Assembly (NCBI RefSeq): GCF_003482105.1
Contig: NZ_QULM01000001.1
Location: 1-64,000 of the forward strand
Reading direction: 5' to 3'
From: Coprococcus sp. OM04-5BH
GTDB lineage: Bacteria > Bacillota > Clostridia > Lachnospirales > Lachnospiraceae
DNA length: 64,000 bases
Below the pieces are notes generated by a model. It saw only the letters and a list, made by a program, of their open reading frames with translations, searched no databases and was not told where the DNA came from. This document shows, piece after piece, positions 34,883 to 44,875 of the stretch; position 1 is the first letter of the stretch, and each line of letters begins with the position of its first letter. The position numbers were made by a program, and so were the translations under genes.

Positions 34883-37297
34883 TCACATTACAAGCACTAC
34901 CTCATTCTCCTCGACCATTACACTCTCAGGAATGTAATTATCTTCCATCTTCCTGCCATTTACTGTAAGCTCAGCACATCCACTCTCTTTGTGATCAGGA
35001 TTTTTCACTACAATGTGAAGCCTCTTTCCACGGAATACCTTATGGATCTCAAGGCCATCCCATTCTGCAGGAATTGAAGGAGCAACCTTAAGCCCATATA
35101 AGTCAGGTCTCATACCAAGTATTCCCTCAACACATCCAACCATCACTGTTGAAGCTGTACCTGTAAGCCAATGCACATGGGAACGCCCAAAATGCGGGCT
35201 TGCCTTTCCCTCGGTGAACTGTCCATAACAGTATGGCTCGAGCTCACGGATCTCTGCTCTGTCATTCTGTGCTGCAGGAGCATTCTCCTTGAAATATGTA
35301 AATGCTCTTTCTCCATGTCCGCGAAGTGCCTCGGCAAGGATTATCCAGCCCTGTGACTGGGAGAATATACCTGCATTTTCTTTAACACCCTGATTGTAGA
35401 TAACTGCAAGAGCTCCGTCAAATGCATGTTCATGATATGGAGGATCCATAAGTATCGCGCCATACTCAGTGTTAAGCTGCTTATATACATTATCAAGTGC
35501 CAGATCAGCCTGCTCATCTGAGGCATAGCCCGAAATAACAGCCCAACTCTGTGGGTTTAACCACATATTTGCCTCCGGGTCGTCTCTGTGTCCGATCACT
35601 TCCCCCTTCTCAGTGAAGCCACGGATAAATCTGTCTTCATTCCAGCAAAGTTTCTCTATCGTTTCGCCAAGTTCCTTCTGCTTCTCATCAAGATACTTGA
35701 TATACTCTTTATCCTTTTTGTACTCAGCAAATTTTCTTAATATTGTCATAGCATAGTAGAACTGAAGAGCAACGAATGATGACTCACCCTGTGCTCCAAG
35801 TCTAAGGCAGTCATTCCAGTCAGCATAAAGACCGGCAGGCATGTTATGGATTCCAAGATGATTCATTGAAAAATCAATAGCCCTCTTTAAATGCTCATAT
35901 ACAGTTCCCTCTGCATGATTATTTGCAAATGGGATCACTTCATCTATAAATGCAAGATTTCCCGATTCTGAAATATATTTATATACTGTTGGGAACAGCC
36001 ACAAGGCGTCGTCTGCCCTGTATGCAGGATGTCCTGTTTCCTTAACCCACTCAGGATCATCAGGTGTGCCTGAATCCCCCGGTACAAAATCAAATAATAC
36101 CAGTGGAAGTCCGCCACCGTTATCCACCTGGGCTGAAAGCATGAACCTTATCTTCTCTACAGCCATTTCCGGTGCCAGGTGGATCACACCCTGAATATCC
36201 TGAACCGTATCTCTGTATCCGTATCCGTTCCTCAGTCCGCAATAGATAAATGACGCTGCCCTCGACCAGATAAATGTCATGAAACAGTTATATGCATTCC
36301 ATGTATTGATCATGGTATTGAACTCCTCTGACGGTGTCTTAACCTGGAAGTTCTCAAATCTTCCATGCCAGTCGGCAACAACCTCTTCATACTCAGCCTT
36401 ACATACACTTGTAACATCTGCGTAGGACGCAAGTATTGCCTTTGATTCATCCTTTTCCTTCATACCAAGGATAAAAGCGATTTCCTTTGTCTCTCCGGGA
36501 GTAAGTGTTATGATCGTTGAAAGAGCACCACATGAATTCTCATTGTAACTGTCTACATTTCCCAGATTACCTTCTGACACGCCCTTAGGATTATTGTATG
36601 TATTAAAAGCCCCAAGGAATTCCTTCTTATCACCACAGTATGATGAAACGGAAGCTCCCGCAAGTCCAAAAAATCTTTCTGTTGCTCGCTTGTGGTCTAC
36701 ATACTCTCCTTCAGGAAGAGTATCAAGATTTCCGTGAACAATATGGCGTATCTTATTATCTTCAAATTTTGTTCTTCCGATGAACAATGAATACTGGAGA
36801 TTTACCTGATCCTGCTCATAATTGCTGTTATTTGTAAATTCTGCATATCCCGTAACTGTAAGATTTCTTGTCACCAGATCATTGTTTGTAACCTTAAAAT
36901 TCCATACCTCATATGCCTTATTAATGGGTACATAGTAAAGTGCCTCTGAATGGATATTACTGTAATCAGCAACAATTCTTGTATATCCTGTTCCGTGATG
37001 GCATTCATTCTTATAAACATCAAGTGGCTTTGCCACCGGCTGCCATGACGCTGACCAGAAATCCTTACTGTCATTATCTCTTAAGTATATATACCTTCCC
37101 GGTTGATCAAAATTATTGAACACATATCTTAAAATTCTTCCGTTTGCACCTGACTGGGCGAAGCTGTATCCCCCTGCATTATTTGAAATAACTGCGCCAT
37201 ACTCAGGGGAGCCAAGATAGTTGGCCCACGGTGCCGGTGTACATGGGTTTGTAATTACATATTCTCTGTTTGTATCATCAAAATAACCATATTTCAT
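34883..37297 (-). CDS. Cellobiose phosphorylase (GH94)
   Basis: 804 residues, close to the roughly 810 of characterised cellobiose phosphorylases. The N-terminal beta-sandwich starts with MKYGYFDDTNREYVITNPCTPAPW. The (alpha/alpha)6 catalytic domain contains GYGYRDTVQD and the general acid Asp493 in GLYADWNDCLRLG; GRSHVHWLTGTAST lies near the C-terminus. There is no signal peptide. It splits cellobiose with phosphate into glucose-1-phosphate and glucose in the cytoplasm, saving ATP. GAGGTGA lies six bases before the ATG. It is 100 bases downstream of a second GH94 gene and probably co-transcribed. Confidence 0.9.
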   Translation of the reverse strand: MKYGYFDDTNREYVITNPCTPAPWANYLGSPEYGAVISNNAGGYSFAQSGANGRILRYVFNNFDQPGRYIYLRDNDSKDFWSASWQPVAKPLDVYKNECHHGTGYTRIVADYSNIHSEALYYVPINKAYEVWNFKVTNNDLVTRNLTVTGYAEFTNNSNYEQDQVNLQYSLFIGRTKFEDNKIRHIVHGNLDTLPEGEYVDHKRATERFFGLAGASVSSYCGDKKEFLGAFNTYNNPKGVSEGNLGNVDSYNENSCGALSTIITLTPGETKEIAFILGMKEKDESKAILASYADVTSVCKAEYEEVVADWHGRFENFQVKTPSEEFNTMINTWNAYNCFMTFIWSRAASFIYCGLRNGYGYRDTVQDIQGVIHLAPEMAVEKIRFMLSAQVDNGGGLPLVLFDFVPGDSGTPDDPEWVKETGHPAYRADDALWLFPTVYKYISESGNLAFIDEVIPFANNHAEGTVYEHLKRAIDFSMNHLGIHNMPAGLYADWNDCLRLGAQGESSFVALQFYYAMTILRKFAEYKKDKEYIKYLDEKQKELGETIEKLCWNEDRFIRGFTEKGEVIGHRDDPEANMWLNPQSWAVISGYASDEQADLALDNVYKQLNTEYGAILMDPPYHEHAFDGALAVIYNQGVKENAGIFSQSQGWIILAEALRGHGERAFTYFKENAPAAQNDRAEIRELEPYCYGQFTEGKASPHFGRSHVHWLTGTASTVMVGCVEGILGMRPDLYGLKVAPSIPAEWDGLEIHKVFRGKRLHIVVKNPDHKESGCAELTVNGRKMEDNYIPESVMVEENEVVLVM

Positions 37298-37299
37298 AT

Positions 37300-37385
37300 C
37301 TATTCACCTCATATTATTTAAATCTGCCCATTGAACATTTACCTATTTGGTATTGTTCATCGCTGACACTACACATTCTGTCATC
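37300..37385 (-). other. Intergenic hairpin between the two GH94 genes
   Basis: TGAACA-ttTACC...GGTA-ttGTTCA forms a palindrome. Flanking GTCAGC and GGGCAGAT (minus-strand sense) resemble the ends of the leader repeat family. It ends just before the GAGGTGA ribosome site. Confidence 0.4.
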
Positions 37386-37399
37386 TAACTCCAATATAT

Positions 37400-40108
37400 T
37401 TACCTGCCAAGGATAACCTTTACAGTGTGCTTCCTATTGTTAAAAGTCTCTATGTCACTTCTCCTGAGCATTGCGGCTCCATCGGTAATATCAAGCGGTC
37501 TGCCATCACACTCCGCACCCACTATCCTGTACTGACCATAGTCAAGCATTTCAGGATTACTTACAACGACCTTGAACTCCTTACCTGCGAATTTAAGGGT
37601 CATTGTTGAATTGCCTGACTCATCAAACTGTTCAACCACAAGCTTAGGTGACACTGCAAGATCACCATATACACCCTTTACACCAAACACCTCTGTAATA
37701 AATGTAAGCATATACCAGCTGGCTGCACCTGTAAGATAATGGTATAGTCCTCTTCCGTCAGCGTCAAAATACTCGGGAATACCAGGATATATCTTGCTTG
37801 TGTTAAAATCCATGGCATGTTCGCTTAATGTACTTAATGCCTTGTAGCCCTCTCTTACGAATCCCCTCTGATACAGTGCATTTGCATACATCACCGTCAT
37901 ATGTGAGAATACCGCACCATTTTCCTTTTCTCCATATGCAAATCCAAACATTCTGCCAAGATTTAACTTAACCTCATTGAAGTCTGTATTAAGACGATAC
38001 CCTCCTGCCTCTCTCTTGTAAAGGTATTTATCCGCGCTTTCACAGATTGCCTTCACCTGCTCATCTGTGGCAGTGTTACTCATGATCGTAAACACCTGAC
38101 CTGTAAGCATCATTCTGACTCCTGCCGGGAAGTAACCTTCAACTCTGTCACAGTTGTCATCATAGTAGCTGTTGTACCATCCCTTATTATCATCAGCACC
38201 TTCGCTGTCAATCCACTCTGTGCTTCTGATATGGTTCTTTATCCAGTCAGCCTTATGCTTAAGATTGTCTGCAAGCTCACGGATATCGACTCTTACCATG
38301 TTACCACTTACCACATGTCCACACTTTGAAAGGTATCCTGCCAGTACCGCCTTCTTCTCATCAATACTATCATACATCCGGCTATCGGAATTTAAGAGAT
38401 CATTTATCTCCTCAAGAAGTTCGATATCCTCCCAGCCATACTTGTCAGCCAGTGTTATGAGAAGCCTCGAAATTTCCTCAAGATTTCCTGCATATGCTGC
38501 TGTAAATGCTACACTCTCACCATTTTCCGCTGCCATATCAAGGGCATCATTCCAGTCAGCACCGCGAAGTCTCATATGGTTATGGGCACCAACCTCATAA
38601 AAAGAGCAAAGCTGTTCAAGAAGAATATGTTCAAGTATTGTGCCTTCGTATATCTCCCCATCTGCCTTTCTGAGCCTTACTCCATATTCAGGAGTCCATT
38701 CCCGGTCAAGAGCTGTTCCACGTTCCTTCTGTTCATCCTTGAAATATGTTGCCTTTTCCTTTAACACATCTACATCACCGGTCTGGTTTATATACAACTT
38801 TGTGGTGAGAAACGGCCACATGCCGTGATCCATCCATACTCTGGCAATACCATTTCTGTCCGCAACAAATTCTCCCTGTTTCTCTCCGATTATCGTAGCA
38901 TTTGTTCCATCAATACGAACACCACAGTAATTATCAAGTATCATCTGTCTCACACCGCTCGGATCCATGATAAGCAGAGAAAGGCAATCCTGCCACAGAT
39001 CTCTCCAACCTCTTCCGCCTCTGCCATAATCATGGTGAGGGAGGAATGAACAGCCGAATATCCTTCTTAAGAATGGCTGGAAGCTTACCCATTTCATAAA
39101 GCCGTCAAACTCATCATTTCCTGTTTTGTAGCTTACATTCACCTGGCTCTTCCAGAAATCCTTTGTCTTCTGAAGATGAGCCATAACCTTATCCCCACTG
39201 TCAAAGAGAGCTACTGTCTGTGGAAGCTTTGTATCATCTTCCAACACACCCATAATTATGGTATATCCCATAGACTCACCGGGTACAAGAATCTTAGATG
39301 AAAAGTGAAGCCCACCCATTGCCTCCTTACCTGCGAATGATGTTCCGGAAGGAACCCCCGGTGTATTATCTATTATTGTTCTTGGTGATGTAAGACTTCC
39401 GCCCTCACCCATAAAAGTATCAAGCACGGGATAGAAGTCCTCAGGTGCATTTCCATCTTCGTCTACGCCACATACAAAATATGTAAGCTTATTCTTTCTG
39501 TGACCACGCTCATCAAATGACAATGTAGGCTTGACGCACACGCCAAAATCATTTGTTTTAATTCTGTGAAGAAGTGATGTGACATGTCTGTGATCTCTGA
39601 TATTATCAGCACTTCTTCCATATATAGGGATTGCCGCTGTTGGAATTATTTCCTTTGCAACATCTGATCTATTTGTGATGGTAACATACATTATCTCTAC
39701 AGGACAATCTACCGGGGCAAATGATATAACCTCAGACATGATCTCATGCTCTGTGGATGTTCTTGTCATCTTGTGCCACATAAAACCTGCTTCAATATTG
39801 CTGTCATCCTGCTTAGATGTGAATTTTACTGATTCCTGTAATGCTGACGCACCGACTGCTGACCATACTCCTGCATTATCTATCTTACACCAGAAATTTC
39901 TGACCCCACGATTGTTGTTAAGATTTTCAATACTTACCGGCTCAAGAAGGAATGTATTCTGATCCACCTTTGCGTCTCCTCCGAGATTAGGAGTTACCGC
40001 GCTCTTTATTCCCATATTCTGTGCTACGGGAAAATAAAGTCCACTGTAGTTTTCCGGTCTATGCAATGTAAATGTTCCGTCTTCGTCTAAAAAATTGATC
40101 ATACCCAT
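37400..40108 (-). CDS. GH94 beta-glucan/laminaribiose- or cellodextrin-type phosphorylase
   Basis: 902 residues from the ATG at 40108, which has GAGGAGG nine bases upstream; the longer frame to 40144 includes the ribosome site. GH94 features include LYFPVAQNMGIKSAVTPNLGGDAK at the N-terminus, GRGGRGWRDLWQDCLSLL and the general acid Asp518 in RGADWNDALDM. It is about 100 residues longer than cellobiose phosphorylase, with extra sequence around residues 530-640, and clearly a different subgroup. Laminaribiose phosphorylase or cellodextrin phosphorylase are the best guesses. No secretion signal. Works with the neighbouring enzyme on imported beta-glucosides. Confidence 0.8.
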   Translation of the reverse strand: MGMINFLDEDGTFTLHRPENYSGLYFPVAQNMGIKSAVTPNLGGDAKVDQNTFLLEPVSIENLNNNRGVRNFWCKIDNAGVWSAVGASALQESVKFTSKQDDSNIEAGFMWHKMTRTSTEHEIMSEVISFAPVDCPVEIMYVTITNRSDVAKEIIPTAAIPIYGRSADNIRDHRHVTSLLHRIKTNDFGVCVKPTLSFDERGHRKNKLTYFVCGVDEDGNAPEDFYPVLDTFMGEGGSLTSPRTIIDNTPGVPSGTSFAGKEAMGGLHFSSKILVPGESMGYTIIMGVLEDDTKLPQTVALFDSGDKVMAHLQKTKDFWKSQVNVSYKTGNDEFDGFMKWVSFQPFLRRIFGCSFLPHHDYGRGGRGWRDLWQDCLSLLIMDPSGVRQMILDNYCGVRIDGTNATIIGEKQGEFVADRNGIARVWMDHGMWPFLTTKLYINQTGDVDVLKEKATYFKDEQKERGTALDREWTPEYGVRLRKADGEIYEGTILEHILLEQLCSFYEVGAHNHMRLRGADWNDALDMAAENGESVAFTAAYAGNLEEISRLLITLADKYGWEDIELLEEINDLLNSDSRMYDSIDEKKAVLAGYLSKCGHVVSGNMVRVDIRELADNLKHKADWIKNHIRSTEWIDSEGADDNKGWYNSYYDDNCDRVEGYFPAGVRMMLTGQVFTIMSNTATDEQVKAICESADKYLYKREAGGYRLNTDFNEVKLNLGRMFGFAYGEKENGAVFSHMTVMYANALYQRGFVREGYKALSTLSEHAMDFNTSKIYPGIPEYFDADGRGLYHYLTGAASWYMLTFITEVFGVKGVYGDLAVSPKLVVEQFDESGNSTMTLKFAGKEFKVVVSNPEMLDYGQYRIVGAECDGRPLDITDGAAMLRRSDIETFNNRKHTVKVILGR

Positions 40109-40224
40109 AATTATCTGCCTCCTCATGAATTTCTTATGATCCATTTATATCAGATTACTGATAATATTTATGTTGGGGTTTTTACATTTTTATGGTAATT
40201 TATACTTGCCTGTCATTTATGCTT

Positions 40225-40812
40225 TTATTCTTTGATATTTCCGTTTTTAATATTTTCTCTGATTATATTATCAGTCACTTCATATAATTTCTCAGAGCCT
40301 GCCTTCGTGCCAATCTGTCTACCGTATACCTGATCAGCTGATACTTCATGGCTCCTCCAGTCGCCTCCGCCATTGCTGTTGTTAAGCAATAAGGGCTGGA
40401 GGTTGTCCATGGCTCTGGCAAATTTCGCTTCCGGTGTCTCCCCCGCCTCGAACTCCTCGAATATTGCCATAAGCTCTTCCTTCTGATCATCGGGCAGCAT
40501 GGAATACAATCGCTCCTTTGCCGCCTCCTCACGGGCTTTCTGGGTTTTCTTCCCCTCCGTATCGTAAGCGTATGTATCGCCTGCATCTATCTCTACCACA
40601 TCGTGGACCAGACACATAAGCATTACCCTGGTTATATCAATGTGTTCGTTGGAATATTCTCTGAGAAGATATGCCATTATAGCCATATGCCAGGCATGCT
40701 CCGCGTCATTTTCATTCCTTCCGTGGCCGCTTATGTGGGTCTGTCTGAATATATTCTTTTCCTTGTCTATCTCAAGAACAAATTCTAACTGCTTCTTTAA
40801 TCTGTCGTCCAT
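40225..40812 (-). CDS. HD-domain phosphohydrolase, YfbR (5'-deoxynucleotidase)-like
   Basis: 195 residues. Metal ligands of the HD superfamily are visible: NDAEHAWHMA (His39), LVHDVVEIDAGD (His70-Asp71) and an Asp near residue 137 (FARAMDNLQPLL). The arrangement matches the YfbR/YGK1 branch that dephosphorylates deoxynucleoside monophosphates. GGGAGAG lies six bases before the ATG. Confidence 0.8.
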   Translation of the reverse strand: MDDRLKKQLEFVLEIDKEKNIFRQTHISGHGRNENDAEHAWHMAIMAYLLREYSNEHIDITRVMLMCLVHDVVEIDAGDTYAYDTEGKKTQKAREEAAKERLYSMLPDDQKEELMAIFEEFEAGETPEAKFARAMDNLQPLLLNNSNGGGDWRSHEVSADQVYGRQIGTKAGSEKLYEVTDNIIRENIKNGNIKE

Positions 40813-40873
40813 GTCACGCTCTCCCTTATACTGTAATATATATCATATCACACATGACTGGGTCACTCCAATT

Positions 40874-42160
40874 CTAATCTAACTTCTCATAGCTCCAGAG
40901 ATTGCTTATCTGGTCATGTATCTCATCATAGGTCCAGGTTCTGGCACTCTTCTCCGGGCTGTTAGGGTCATTTACCACAAATCCACCATCCTTGTAACCG
41001 GTAAGGACAATGAAATGTCCTGAAGTGGTGAATATACCCTTGTCCATTATGCAGATGATTGGTCTTCCCTGCTCAAGCTCAGACTTCATCACATCCTCAT
41101 TGAGGCTGATTTCCCTGCCTTTTATACCAAAGTTCTCACAGCCCTGGGTCATAAAGGACCAGGCGGTTCCCTTTCCGTCTACATAGTACCCGCTATTCTC
41201 AGCATATGCGGCCACCACGTCGGGAGTGTTTTCAGTATTACCGGTATAGTATACGGAAACCATTGATATACATGTAGGTCCACAGGCAGTGTAGCCTATA
41301 AGGCCTGAGCCATAAGGTATGTAACCCCATCTCTTGTCCCACTGAAGAAACAGCGGCACCTGTCCTTCCTTAACCTCACCGGATACATCTATGGCATGAG
41401 TCTTGCCGTACTCCTCGGGATAATTGTACACATAGTCAACCAATTCCTCATTTGTCTTTATCTTCTCTATAAGGTCATCATTGTATTTGCTCTTATTAAG
41501 AAGCACATATCTGACCTTCTCCTTATCCTCCGCTGTATAGTTCTTCCAGAGGTCATAGTCCTCCAGAGTCTCATAAACAGTCTCATCCACAGCCTCATAG
41601 TCTGCTTCCGTAGGAACATTGGTTGCCTCGGCTCCTGCCGGTGTACCTGCAAATGTTCCATAAGTACCATCTGTCCCTGCGGCATTATCTTTATTCTTAT
41701 AGAATATTCCTATGCTGCAGCCGATGATAATACATGTAAGTACTACTATGGCAATAATCACCCCGGAATTTATCCCAAGCCTTCTCATATAATATGCAGC
41801 CCTGCCGCTTACTTCCGGTCTTCCTGCCCTGTCCTGCTCTGTATGTCTGCCTGCGCCGCCATATCTGTTATCCTGCCTGTTTCTGTCCACATTTGCTTTT
41901 CTGCCTGAGTCTGTGCCTCTATTCATATTGGGATTTCTTTTTACACTTTTATCTGCATTTACTCTTCTGTTCATGTTCGAAGCTCTCTTTTCATTTGCAA
42001 TCCTTTTTACGTTTGAAACTCTTTTTTCATTCCCACTTCTGCTTGTATATGAAGTTCTTCTGTCATTTGCACTTCTTATATCCGGAACCCTAAGCACCCC
42101 CATCTCTGTGTTTCTTTGTATGTATGTGCCTGTGTTGGTATTTCTCTGTTGGTAATCCAT
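40874..42160 (-). CDS. Membrane-anchored C39-like cysteine peptidase
   Basis: 428 residues. A cytoplasmic N-terminus of about 130 residues is very rich in Arg/Asn/Lys with degenerate repeats (NEKRVSN, NEKRASN, VKRNPNMNR). One membrane span lies at about 132-154, then an extracellular linker to 260. The papain-like C39_2 domain follows: LQWDKRWGYIPYG, catalytic Cys293 in YTACGPTCISM, His382 in GHFIVLTGY and Asp398 in VVNDPN. It faces outside. Substrate unknown; the basic tail could bind nucleic acid or the membrane surface. GAGGAG supports the start. Confidence 0.82.
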   Translation of the reverse strand: MDYQQRNTNTGTYIQRNTEMGVLRVPDIRSANDRRTSYTSRSGNEKRVSNVKRIANEKRASNMNRRVNADKSVKRNPNMNRGTDSGRKANVDRNRQDNRYGGAGRHTEQDRAGRPEVSGRAAYYMRRLGINSGVIIAIVVLTCIIIGCSIGIFYKNKDNAAGTDGTYGTFAGTPAGAEATNVPTEADYEAVDETVYETLEDYDLWKNYTAEDKEKVRYVLLNKSKYNDDLIEKIKTNEELVDYVYNYPEEYGKTHAIDVSGEVKEGQVPLFLQWDKRWGYIPYGSGLIGYTACGPTCISMVSVYYTGNTENTPDVVAAYAENSGYYVDGKGTAWSFMTQGCENFGIKGREISLNEDVMKSELEQGRPIICIMDKGIFTTSGHFIVLTGYKDGGFVVNDPNSPEKSARTWTYDEIHDQISNLWSYEKLD

Positions 42161-42181
42161 ATTTCTTCACTCCTCGTCTTT

Positions 42182-42250
42182 GAACATCAGCCATTAAAAA
42201 TGCGTCTCCGCCACTTGCTGCTTCCTCGGTCAAGGTGCTGACATCCTTTC
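42182..42250 (-). repeat. Leader palindromic repeat, copy upstream of the C39 peptidase
   Basis: Starts GAACATCAGCCATTAAAAATG in plus-strand reading and ends with GTGCTGACATC. The centre differs from the feoB and kinase copies. Confidence 0.6.
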
Positions 42251-42405
42251 TGTATTTTCCTATACAGATGATATCAGTATGAAGTAAACTACTTGTTTTC
42301 CAGATGTGTCTAAGTTGCAAATTCCGTTACATTCTTCAGATTATACCTTCTTTAAATATCAATATTTCATATATCGGCATCTATGGGTATCAATGTCTTT
42401 TTATA

Positions 42406-43428
42406 TTAATACCTCTCCGTCAACCGGAAGGCGAAGCTATAGCTTCCATCCCCCGGGCCTTCTATCTGCCCCATTAACATAAATACACCATCTGTGCTTA
42501 TTGCCTTAAATGAATAAAATTCTTTGCTGTCATATCCGGCTGAGGTCATTCCGCCTACATTGCCATAATATCCTCCGGAGTCATTCCCCTTATATCCTAT
42601 AAAACCGTCATCATATCCTGCTGCCGTGTAATCCGTAACATCCGTCCAGTCTATCCCCATGGTATCCCGGTATGCGGAAAGCACCGCTTTCCACAGTTCT
42701 GCAAGATCCATATACTGGGTAAAAAATATTGTACATGTAATAGGTAATCCGGAATCCACATCAGAGGCAATGTACATGTCGGAGGCAGCATACATGCCAT
42801 CATATATGCTGACATCATCTCCACGCTCATCACTGCCTCCGTACATATCGATCTCCATCTCATAAATATCCCTATTGTCAGCCTTGATCACAGTAACAAA
42901 TTCTATATTGTCCTCATTGAAGCTCACCCCGTCTATCTTATCAAAGAACCTGGACAGCTTTTCTATGCCATTCTGATAAAGTGCCGTCCCATCTATTCCA
43001 TTGCTTTTGTAGTTCCTGTCCACACACACAACATCAATGTCATGACTGTCCCTCTCATTCTGAAAACGAATCACCGACAGCAGCCTGTTCTTGGTGCTGT
43101 TATAGGCTTCTCCAAAGGGTTCAATGTCACCGGCTGCAACCGCCTCCTGATTGTTATACAGCATTGCCCTTTTCACCGACAGCAGCCTGTCCGGAATGAT
43201 CATACCTGCTGCCACGATAGCTGCTGTCACAAGCATACATCCGGCAAACCGCAGCCAGTGTCCCCAGTGTCTTGTTGTATCTGACCTGTCTGGCTTTAAG
43301 ACATTTACAGAGTTATCTTTCCTGCCATGCCCAGTTTTATCTTTGCCTTTTTTTTCTTTACCGGTCTTCTCTGTTATTGATTTTTTTTCAATCTTACTTT
43401 TCTTTAAATTTTTCTTCAAATCATTCAT
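42406..43428 (-). CDS. Membrane-anchored protein of unknown function, third gene of a two-component operon
   Basis: 340 residues. A Lys-rich cytoplasmic tail of about 60 residues precedes one membrane span (LRFAGCMLVTAAIVAAGMII). The extracellular domain is acidic and rich in Gly, Asp and Tyr (ending GPGDGSYSFAFRLTERY). It overlaps the histidine kinase gene by eight bases, so it is translationally coupled and probably works with that kinase as a sensor accessory or as a target. No family recognised. Confidence 0.65.
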   Translation of the reverse strand: MNDLKKNLKKSKIEKKSITEKTGKEKKGKDKTGHGRKDNSVNVLKPDRSDTTRHWGHWLRFAGCMLVTAAIVAAGMIIPDRLLSVKRAMLYNNQEAVAAGDIEPFGEAYNSTKNRLLSVIRFQNERDSHDIDVVCVDRNYKSNGIDGTALYQNGIEKLSRFFDKIDGVSFNEDNIEFVTVIKADNRDIYEMEIDMYGGSDERGDDVSIYDGMYAASDMYIASDVDSGLPITCTIFFTQYMDLAELWKAVLSAYRDTMGIDWTDVTDYTAAGYDDGFIGYKGNDSGGYYGNVGGMTSAGYDSKEFYSFKAISTDGVFMLMGQIEGPGDGSYSFAFRLTERY

Positions 43429-44857
43429 AGCTTGTATACTCTAATTCAAATGATACTTCGGTTCCAAGTCCCATCGTAGAGGCAAATGTCAATTCGGTTC
43501 CGTGAAGCTTGGCGATCTTGTCGCACAATGCCAGGCCAAGACCTGCTCCGTGTTCCTTTCTGGATCTGGACTTGTCTACCATGTAAAAGGCTTCGGTTAT
43601 CCTGTCAAGCTCATTTTCAGGTATTCCTCTTCCATTATCCCTCACACTGATCCTCAGTTTTCCCGAGACTTCATTAACTTCGTCATTTTCATGATCTCTG
43701 TCAGTTCCATAGGCTCTGTCTTTTCCTCTGCTTTCATCACTATCTGAAACTTCCTCTGCCTGGATGGTGACTTTATCTCCCCCGGACTTAACTGCATTAT
43801 CCACGAGATTTAACATAAGGGTCTTAAAGAGGTCATTTTCAACTCTCACATAGACGCCACATGCTGCATTCTCCAGCGTAAGCCCAATCCCCCTGTCTTC
43901 AGCTTTCTTACAGCTTGTCTTATATACATCATCCAGAAGTTCTGAAATATCAGTCTCCTCAAGTATAAAATCGTTCTTGTTCAGGGTGATAAGCTCCATA
44001 AGCTTAAAGGAAAGAGCCTCAAGTCTTAAGCCCTCGTTAAGTATATATCCTGCCGCCTCGTGCACCTGTTCTGTAGGCATATCCTTCTGATACAGCATAT
44101 CCGCATAGCCTATTATACTGGTCATTGGAGTCTTAAGCTCATGGGCGAAGCTGGCATTGAAATCTTCTCTCTGGGTTACGGCAAGCTCGAGCTCATATAT
44201 CTTATTCTTGATAGAGTCTGCCATATCATTATAATTAGCTGTAAGCTCACCAATCTCATCCTTCGTGCCGGGTTCAAGCCTTGCATCGTAATCTCCGTCA
44301 GCAAATCTAATACTGGTCTCGTTAAGCTTCTTTATAGGTCGTGTTATGCCAAAGGCAAGCACCAGACTGAATACCGCTCCAAAAACCAGCACAATGACAA
44401 ATATATTCCTACTGGTCTTCTGGAGATCGTCCACCTCGCCAAACACCTGGCTAACATCATATCTGGTGGTCATGACCCAGGTGTAATCCCCTGTAGTAAA
44501 GTTACTCCACACTCTCACGATACTTTTACCACTATCATTTTTTTCGATGACATACTGGATATCTCTGGTGTCAACAGCCTGCTCAGCCTCCTTAATATCT
44601 ATGTCCACATTAAGGCTGCTGCCGGTCTTTCTGGCTACATTTTCAATGTCCCGTGGAGTGAGGCTGGCGTCCTCGCCGGATGAGATAATGTTGGACTGCA
44701 CCGCATACTTAACAGTCTGGTGGTTCTTTAGGGACTCATCTATCTGCCTCTTTATGCTGTTGTCAAATGTCCTTGATACTGTGTAATACTGTGCTGCCGA
44801 AAGGGAAATCGTCAAAATCAGCACGATCCACAGAAACAATTTGGTGAAAAATCTCAT
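43421..44857 (-). CDS. Sensor histidine kinase (HAMP-HisKA-HATPase)
   Basis: 478 residues. TM1 is at about residues 7-25, an extracellular domain at 26-150 and TM2 at 152-172. HAMP follows (ITRPIKKLNETSIRFADGDYDARLEPGTKDEIGEL), then HisKA with His239 in FAHELKTPMTSIIG. The ATP domain has N-box LNLVDNAVKSGG, G1 DNGRGIPENE and G2 GAGLGLALCDKI. A charged 25-residue insertion (DSDESRGKDRAYGTDRDHEN) sits before the G1 box. It pairs with the OmpR-type regulator encoded 250 bases upstream. Confidence 0.92.
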   Translation of the reverse strand: MRFFTKLFLWIVLILTISLSAAQYYTVSRTFDNSIKRQIDESLKNHQTVKYAVQSNIISSGEDASLTPRDIENVARKTGSSLNVDIDIKEAEQAVDTRDIQYVIEKNDSGKSIVRVWSNFTTGDYTWVMTTRYDVSQVFGEVDDLQKTSRNIFVIVLVFGAVFSLVLAFGITRPIKKLNETSIRFADGDYDARLEPGTKDEIGELTANYNDMADSIKNKIYELELAVTQREDFNASFAHELKTPMTSIIGYADMLYQKDMPTEQVHEAAGYILNEGLRLEALSFKLMELITLNKNDFILEETDISELLDDVYKTSCKKAEDRGIGLTLENAACGVYVRVENDLFKTLMLNLVDNAVKSGGDKVTIQAEEVSDSDESRGKDRAYGTDRDHENDEVNEVSGKLRISVRDNGRGIPENELDRITEAFYMVDKSRSRKEHGAGLGLALCDKIAKLHGTELTFASTMGLGTEVSFELEYTSYE

Positions 44858-44875
44858 CTTTTTTATCCTTCAATT

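Noticed and set aside
41396..41908. 170-residue plus-strand ORF opposite the C39 peptidase gene
   Set aside because: A shadow frame of a clearly coding gene with Cys/Ile-rich, non-protein-like composition.
42090..42320. 76-codon ORF overlapping the C39 gene start
   Set aside because: It reads through the leader repeat and out of frame into the real gene; no independent support.
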